In this document: positions 58,105-64,000 of the stretch, one piece after another
Layout: each line of letters opens with the position of its first letter
Position numbering within the stretch: the stretch's first letter is position 1
Assembly: GCA_001692895.1 (NCBI GenBank)
Contig: KV748177.1
Coordinates: forward strand, 5,060,130-5,124,129
Reading direction: 5' to 3'
From: Cenococcum geophilum 1.58
Lineage: Eukaryota > Ascomycota > Dothideomycetes > Gloniales > Gloniaceae
DNA length: 64,000 bases
The notes under the pieces: model-generated
Told to the model about the DNA's origin: nothing
Seen by the model: the letters and a program-made list of their open reading frames with translations, nothing else
The model's database searches: none
Program-made: the position numbers and the translations under genes

Positions 58105-59086
58105 ATTAATTGAAACAGCTCTAAACTTATCTAGCAATGCCCTAAAATTCTCCCTACCTATATGAAATTCAATTTCCTACACCTTATACTAATACGCCTA
58201 CCTATTACCTTTAAAGGTTACTAGGACGTAGCGAATTAAGGATATTAACTAAGATATAAGGCCGATTATCATTATTCTGCTAGTCTATGCTTTAAGGTAT
58301 TTCTACAACTAGCAAAGGATAACGTTTTTCGGAGGTGTATAGACGGGACATTTATTCTTATTATTATTAGGTCTGTATTGCTTATAGAAGGAATAAATAT
58401 AACAGTCTGCAGACTATATAGATTCCCCTATACTATGAACATCTTTGCACTAAGCGTATATTTTAGATAACGAACCGGTCGCAATTAATGGCGAAGGAGC
58501 CAGCTGCTTTGCTCCTTTTTTATTACGGATAGTTATAATTAAAATTGCTCTTTCCAACTCTGCCTAGCTTATATCCTTTAAGAGTTCTATATAAAGTGGC
58601 TCTTCAAGCCAACACAATGTAGTCGAGAAATTCTGGTCGTTTATTAGGTTGAAGGCTGATATCCTAGCCTTATTATTAGCTATCTGCGTAAGCAATTTGG
58701 TGCGAGTAGCATTATCTATAAGTATAAGTGCCTCTTTTTTGTCTAAATTAGTATAGAGACGGGAGTATAAATTATAGCAAGTATTATGCTCTATATTTTT
58801 AAAGACAACTTTATAATAAACTGCATTTAATTAATAATATAGGCGAAAGCGCGTATCTAGGTTATCGCAGCTATAAAACTCTTCTTTAAGAGTATCTATT
58901 CTGGAGCTAGGGAAGGTATATTTATTAGGCGTTACTTATGAAATTTATAGAAATAGAAGAAGTATGCTTAAATATCTTAGCGATTAACTAATAAGTTAGG
59001 TCTTTTATAGTAAATCTACTTTTTAGAGTAAGTAGTAATTTTAAGAAAGCGGTTGCATAAGGCCCTCAATTTTTAGAGGGGAGCAT
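58085..59086 (-). pseudogene. Tandem paralogue, copy 1 (unassigned family)
   Basis: ATG at 59086 (minus): MLPSKN*GPYATAFLKLLL, SRFTIKDLTY. Later, after a frame change, come LYSRLYTNLDKKEALILIDN, FSTTLCWLEEPLYIELLKD, ELERAILIITIRNKKGAKQL and NKCPVYTPPKNVI. It aligns along its length with the next copy (60830-59835). Comparing the two shows conserved blocks and C/T differences, as expected for an independently RIPed duplicate. The C-terminal piece is about 330 codons in. I do not recognise the family. The N-terminus could be F-box-like. Confidence 0.6.
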
Positions 59087-59519
59087 TTTATTAGTGTAAT
59101 GGGTATTTTTAGGCACCTAAAGCATTGGCGTAAGCGAGGTCGACGGCTAGGACTGCTAGTTGTGATATTATCGTATATATCTAAATAGGTTTAAGTATAT
59201 ACTAGCGGATATGCTCTATAGAGACTAGGAATATCTTCGCGATAATTAAATGCGCATCTATATCCCGAGAATTATATAGTTATATATTAGCCTAAGGATA
59301 TTCTAGAACCGCAGTAGTTATTTACTCTACTATAAAACTTACTATAGAATCTAAATCTAAATCGTATTTTCTCTTATATACCATCTTATCTATATCTAGG
59401 CTGTGTAGATATATTAACGTAAATTGTTACTTTAAGTTAATAAGGAACTAATTATTTTTTCCTTATACTAGCTTATATACTTAAGATCCTCTATATTAAT
59501 ACTATGACGGTGCTAGGGC

Positions 59520-59775
59520 ACGTTACCTATTAAATCCTACTAAATTCTGCTAAATTCTGCTGACCCTGACGTCTACTAACTAATTAGGATTTTCTATGCT
59601 GGGCATGGAAAATCGCTATTGGCTCGCTTACCACTTAGTACCTTAGCGACCCCTTTATATTTGCGTTAACCCCTAAGGGCCTTCCTCCTCTTCTTTTCTT
59701 TAGCTTAGTATCTTTGTATAGTAGCAATCTACAAGCTTCGTCTTAAAGGTATTTATATAAGCCCGTTACAAATGC
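59520..59775 (+). repeat. Dispersed repeat family A, longest copy
   Basis: Located between the two tandem paralogues: CTAAATTCTGCTAAATTCTGCTGACC, TTGGCTCGCTTACC, ACCTTAGCGACCCCTTTATA, CTTTAGCTTAGTATCTTTGTATAGTAGCAATCTACAAGC and GTATTTATATAAGCCCGTTACA. The order is identical to 53870-54070 and to the reverse complement of 47210-47410. Confidence 0.8.
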
Positions 59776-59834
59776 AGTCTTTTATAATTTCCATTAAAGG
59801 ATATATTAGCTATTTAAGTAGGCATCTACTTATA

Positions 59835-60830
59835 GACTATACTTTATAGAATCGTAAATTAACCGGAAGAGAGTTAAAAACTTTAAGATTATCTGTAAAT
59901 ACATTACCGAAATAACTTTCTAATACCTACGCCTTATACTAATATATTGGCCCGTCCTCTTTAAAGAGTACTAGGGCGTAACGAATTAAATTATTTGGCT
60001 AAGAGATAATGCCAAGTACTATTATATGTGTAGGCTTAATTGCTATAAGGTAATCCGACGATTAATAAGAGAGAATATTCTTTAGAGGTATATAAATCGG
60101 GCATTTATTCTTATCTAACTTATATCGCTAATGGATGGTATAAACCTTACAATCTATAATCTATTGAGTTTCCCCTAGAGAATATATATTTTTACAGCTA
60201 TCGTATTATTTAAATAATAGATCGACCGCAACTAAACACGGATAATAATAACGACTTAGATTCCGCACCTTAAGAATTGCAGTTGCTCTTCCTAACTCCT
60301 ACTTACTTATATAGTTAAGGACTCTTATATAACGTAACTCTTTAAGCTAGAAAATTGAAGTTATAAGCTGTTAACTAGGTATTAGGTTAAGGGTTAATAT
60401 AACCTCCTTATTAGTTATGCCTATAAGCAGTTTATTATAAATAGTATCGTCTATAAGTATAAGCGCATCTTTTCAGTCTATATCGCTGTAGAGGTGGGAG
60501 TATAAATCGTAGCAAATATTAGGTTCTATTACGTTAAGAGCATCTTTACGGCAAGTTGTATCCAATTAATAATATAGGGTGGGGCGTGTCTTAGAATTAT
60601 TGTAACTGTAAAACTATTCTTAAAGGATATCTATTCTGTAATTGTAAAAGATATATATACTAGGTGTTACTAGTAAAATTTATAAAAATAAAAGAAGTAT
60701 ACTTTGTATAGGTAATTATCTTTACGATTTATTAATAAATTAGGTCCTTTATAGTAAATCTGCTTTCTAGGTTAAGTAGTAATTTTAAAAAAGCAATTAT
60801 ATAAGGCCATTAATTTTTAGAGGGAAGCAT
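59835..60830 (-). pseudogene. Tandem paralogue, copy 2 (unassigned family)
   Basis: ATG at 60830 (minus): MLPSKN*WPYIIAFLKLLL, SRFTIKDLIY. After a frame change: VIEPNICYDLYSHLYSDID, WKDALILIDDTIYNKLLIGI, YIRVLNYI*K*ELGRATAIL, NKCPIYIPLKNILSY and LIRYALVLFKEDG. Same orientation and order as copy 1, about 1.75 kb away. Both copies share a frame change at the same place, which suggests a common intron there. Stops are mainly TAA/TAG. Family unknown. Confidence 0.6.
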
Positions 60831-60889
60831 TTTCTTAATATAATAGGTATTTCCAGGGGCCTAAAGTAGCTTTAGTATCGGTTAGTAGT

Positions 60890-61182
60890 AGCTATTAATA
60901 GTTATAGGCGTGCGCGTAGTTAATAGTCTCTAGGAGATAGCTAGGAAAGGAAGGGTTAAGAGGTTTACTATTAGGCGTTCTTTGTACTGCTGATTATAAT
61001 GTCCTTAACTAAAAATCCCTAACTCCAACTCCGTATTTTAGCGCTCTTATCCCCTCTAGTTATATTATGCCCTATAGTAGTTTCTAAATTCTCTTTTAAG
61101 GTCTAATATAACCTTAAATAATTAAGCATAATATCTAAATAAGTTCTATATTTAAGAAATTGGAATAAGTTATAACATTATA
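60890..61182. other. Degraded spacer between divergent relics
   Basis: It lies between the start of tandem copy 2 (minus) and the start of the secreted relic at 61183 (plus). No element was recognised. It probably held both promoters. Confidence 0.35.
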
Positions 61183-61923
61183 TATATATCCATTATTATC
61201 CTCCCTATTATCTCCCTCCTTCCTTCCGCTACCGCCGCCCCACTTACTATGGATGTAGGTCCTATTTAAAGCTATACTATACCCGGCCTTCTGCTGCTTA
61301 GTAGCTATAATACTACCTTAGATAATATATGCAACCAATGGTTCCCCTTTAGTATTAATAAATATGCTAGAGGGCCTTACCTTGTTTATAATAACCTTAC
61401 CTCCCTAAAGGTTAACTAAATAGTGCCAACTTATAATAGCTAGACGGCTATAATAGGTTTCTAATTTTGGTTTAATGGGACCTTACTAAGTAAGGATTTC
61501 TATACTACTTGTTTCGCCTATACCTAAGGGCTAGAGACTTTCTATAATATAAAAAACCAAGTAGTTATTATATAGAAAGCTTAGATAAAGTTTAATACTC
61601 TAGGATATATAGTGTAAATATATACACTAAGTGTTAAGAGCTAGCCTATCTACCTTTAAATGTCTAAGTATTAATTATTGCTCTATTATTTTGTCCTATA
61701 TCCCTCTAATACAACCCGCCTATAATTTAAATCTTTAAATGGATTATATAATGTAAATTATAGATATTTTATAGGTAGAATCATTTCGCCTTATATAGCA
61801 ACTCCGCTTATTAGTTTTAGATTAATATAGGTTACTTATTATAAGTAATTTGTTATAGCCCCTTACCTAATAGGGGGTATTCTGGAGCTTAGGAGGCGGA
61901 CACTTAAGATACGCTAGAGATGA
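61183..61923 (+). pseudogene. Secreted orphan protein relic
   Basis: One frame with no indels runs from about 61183 to a TGA at 61921, around 246 codons with about 14 TAA/TAG. The N-terminus is a good signal peptide (YISIIILPIISLLPSATAAP). The start codon itself is probably an ATG turned to ATA. The mature part has NxT/S sites (YNTTLDN, YNNLTSL, FNGTLLS), few cysteines (NICNQWFPF, YTTCFAYT) and a beta-strand-like pattern (YLVYNNLTSLKVN, AIIGF*FWFNGTLL, FYNIKNQVVII). No family recognised. It would be listed as a candidate secreted protein. Confidence 0.6.
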
Positions 61924-62192
61924 AGGCTGTAGAAATAATAGTGAGATGGAAGGAGTACGAATAAAGTACGAATAAAGTACGGATGGAAAGTTTTTGTAAA
62001 TGCTGACTGAGCTAAGCGGCAGTTAAATCCTGGCTATGTATAGCGGATTGTTTCCTAGCTCTATAGGGGGTCCGGAATATTACTGCCAAATGACTTAATA
62101 TTATAATAAGGAAGTAGGAATTAGTGCTAAAGTACCTATTTTAACGCTAAGATGTCTAATAAGATGGTTATAAATTGCGAGTAAATTGTCTT

Positions 62193-63429
62193 TTAGTCTG
62201 ACGAAGAACTTCTTATTAATGTATTCTTATAATTTAGGTTATCGTCTGCTATACGCTTTGCTGCTCTTTCCTTTTCCTTAATATACCTCGCTTTATCACC
62301 AGAAGTAATTTAGTCTAAAGGTGTCTCTAATCTTTTGCGCTTCTTAAGCCTAGGAGCAATTAAATACTCACTAAGTGATTTTAGCCGTCCTACTATAGTC
62401 TCCGCCGTATTAAGGTATTCATAGAGTTGCTAAGTAGAGATAACTAGTTCTTAATCTTTATCTCTAATTTTATTATATACAAGTTCTTTATAAGCAAAGT
62501 CTTTTAGCTAAAGTCGCAGGCTTAGATAATTGGTAGGGTTTCCTTAGTTATTGCGGAATGCCTATAAAGAATATTAGAGTAAAGAAGAAAGAGTAGTGTC
62601 TTAGAATAGTATATATATTATCCATAACTTCTTAAACCACTCTTAACTTATCCCTATTAGCAGTATTAACTATATAAGTTCGCTATACTAATAATATTGC
62701 CTTACGCGACCCCTTTTTGCCGTATTTAATGTCTAGGCTAATAATAACTTATACGCTAGCATTCGAATCTAGAAGATAATCTTTAGCTAGTCGGCTTAAC
62801 CTTTTCCTTTTCTGCGAATATACGACTTTAATTATAACCCTAGGGTATCGTGCATCTTTATGCTAAAAAGAAGCATCTGGCTTATGTTTCGATATTATAC
62901 TAGGCGGAGTATCAACTTAAAAATAAACTTTAGTAGAATAGGCTAGGCGTACCTTTTATATAAAGAGTGCCGCCCTATCTAATCCGTTGCGAATTAGTTT
63001 TAGCTGACTTTAAATTATATTTTTAACGCTATTAATAAAGAGCTCGTATACGCTAGTCGGTATACAAATAATAAGTTAATTCTTCCTTCTGTTATAGTTA
63101 TATTTATCTAATTTCTATTATTAGCTGGTCTCTCTATCCTTTTTAGGGGTAATGTACTGTATCTTGTCCTTAATATATCTAAATAGTAACTTGTCTCGCC
63201 TGAGCCGATATACTAATTCCTTATATTCCCCTTACGCAAGCTAGAACTTTATCTATAGGTATTGCTTAATATATCTTCCAGCTTAGATATCTTTAAAAAG
63301 CGTAATAACTTAAGGAGTTTAGGTAAAGGCTTTTTTATCAGTTGGCGGAGGCGTTAAAGGCGCATTTATAAAGCTCGAAGGCGGTATAATATATTAATGT
63401 TTTTTTAGAGGAGCCTATGACGTAGACAT
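62193..63429 (-). pseudogene. Relic of an expanded fungal family with a PD-(D/E)XK-like core, one intron
   Basis: ATG at 63429 (minus): YIIPPSSFINAPLTPPPTDK, CIPTSVYELFINSVKNII, then ISKHKPDASF*HKDARYPRV, IIKVVYSQKRKRLSRLAKDY and LLDSNASV*VIISLDIKYGK. The PDxSF...YPxxIxEVxYSQK pattern is that of an uncharacterised family with many copies in Dothideomycetes. The D and the E/K-V-x positions suggest a restriction-endonuclease-like fold, and the expected Glu reads Lys here. At 62617-62562 an intron-like 56-bp stretch ends in TTTATAG, after which the frame continues (NPTNYLSLRL, DFAYKELVYN, KKRKRLETPL) to a TAA at 62193. Confidence 0.8.
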
Positions 63430-63438
63430 AGCCGTATA

Positions 63439-63637
63439 TTAGGCCGTATTATAAAGTTATATAATTAACGTCGCGAGAACTAGTTAGGGTTTAGGGAATT
63501 CCGGCGCGCTCCGGTTAACTTAGTAACCGCGCCGCCTTAGCTAGCGGCGTGCTTACCGCTATAATGCTAAGCTTAAGACAGTTCCTGGTTTTAACGCTAA
63601 CTATAGTTACCTATTTTCTCTACTTTCTCTATTTTTT
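63439..63637 (+). repeat. Long direct repeat, right copy
   Basis: Partner of 1011-1281, same orientation, lacking about 80 bp of the middle. It separates the ATG of the PD-(D/E)XK-like relic (minus) from a TPR relic (plus), and so corresponds to a divergent upstream region. It is more GC-rich (GGAATTCCGGCGCGCTCCGG) than the left copy. Confidence 0.75.
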
Positions 63638-63642
63638 AAAAA

Positions 63643-63915
63643 TATAAGTCTGCAGAGGAAGTAATTTATAGATTAGTGGAAGGTTGCCGAATTATAAACG
63701 GAAACGATAACATTAACACGCTTGATGCCTTAGGGCTTCTTAGATGGGTTTTAGACCGTTAAGGACTCTATACTAAGGCTAAGAAGCTACACTAACGAAT
63801 ACTTAAGTTTAGAAAGGCTATATTAGAAGAGGAGTATTTAAGAACATCTTTATAATAGTTGGCCGCGGTATCTTCACAAATAGAAAGGGATGGAGGGTTG
63901 CTTCGTATATTCTTC
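63643..63915 (+). pseudogene. TPR (kinesin-light-chain-like) repeat fragment
   Basis: The frame reads SAEEVIYRLVEGCRIINGND, NTLDALGLLRWVLDR*GLYT, KAKKLH*RILKFRKAILEEE and TSL**LAAVSSQIERDGG. This is the typical TPR_12 pattern (TLxALxxLGxVLxRQGKYxEAExLHxRxLxxRE) with Gln codons turned to TAA/TAG. It covers one and a half to two units and then fades before the end of the window. It could be the tail of an NLR-, kinesin-light-chain- or patatin-type protein that started elsewhere. Confidence 0.75.
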
Positions 63916-64000
63916 CCTACTTATTAGCCTAATATTATATATATATAGTATAGTTATTACTAAAAATCTATAAGAAGGGCTAATATATTTCTATTCCTCC

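Noticed and set aside
1..64000. DUF3435 captain recombinase, expected if a Starship is present
   Set aside because: I looked for its motifs in the unassigned relics and found none. The long relic at 10.8-13.6 kb does not fit it.

Overview
The window looks like a dead, AT-rich block from the nucleus of a filamentous ascomycete (Pezizomycotina). TpA is everywhere, while CpA and TpG are scarce. Protein families can still be read for hundreds of codons, but the reading frames are broken by TAG and TAA where Gln or Trp codons are expected, and His often reads as Tyr (CAY to TAY). That is the signature of repeat-induced point mutation (RIP, C to T in CpA). I see no gene that looks intact. Protein entries are therefore relics, given as pseudogenes with approximate ends, read through their stops. 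Four bases are N (37850-37866).

Layout. 1-5 kb: a 21-bp minisatellite, a fold-back element (3.24-3.74 kb) and unassigned relics. 5.2-6.1 kb: an F-box/ankyrin relic (+). 6.9-7.6 kb: an unassigned relic (-). 10.8-14.2 kb: a long unassigned membrane-type protein (+). 15.6-16.9 kb: a type II GT32-like glycosyltransferase (+). 17.4-18.3 kb: an unassigned relic (+). 22.4-23.1 kb: a nucleoside 2-deoxyribosyltransferase-like protein (+). 25.2-28.3 kb: a patatin-like phospholipase (-). 29.0-31.8 kb: a DUF3723 protein with a Gln-rich hexapeptide array (-). 31.9-33.0 kb: a 17-bp minisatellite. 33.5-34.9 kb: a fungal NTase-like protein (-). 35.5-36.0 kb: the chromodomain end of a Gypsy polyprotein (-). 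37.9-39.7 kb: a Ser/Thr-rich modular repeat protein (-). 40.2-40.6 kb: a MADS-box protein (+). 41.3-41.9 kb: a TPR array (+). 42.2-42.6 kb: a single-pass membrane tail (-). 44.4-45.6 kb: a coiled-coil protein (-). 47.9-49.9 kb: a ferric reductase (-). 51.6-52.4 kb: a fungal protein kinase (+). 53.3-53.9 kb: the C-terminus of a pogo/Fot-type transposase (-). 55.0-57.0 kb: two secreted-protein relics, an AA11-like LPMO and a BYS1/thaumatin-like protein (both -). 58.1-60.8 kb: a tandem paralogue pair (-). 61.2-61.9 kb: a secreted orphan (+). 62.2-63.4 kb: an expanded fungal family with a PD-(D/E)XK-like core and a readable intron (-). 63.6-63.9 kb: more TPR (+).

The most interesting reading is the combination of DUF3723, patatin-like phospholipase and ferric reductase, together with TPR pieces of the kind found in fungal NLRs. 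These are recurrent cargo families of Starship giant transposons. I did not find a DUF3435 tyrosine-recombinase captain or element ends, so a RIP-killed Starship is a hypothesis. Pogo remnants, a dispersed repeat family related to them, MITE-like inverted repeats and several 9/18-bp tandem arrays show heavy later colonisation.
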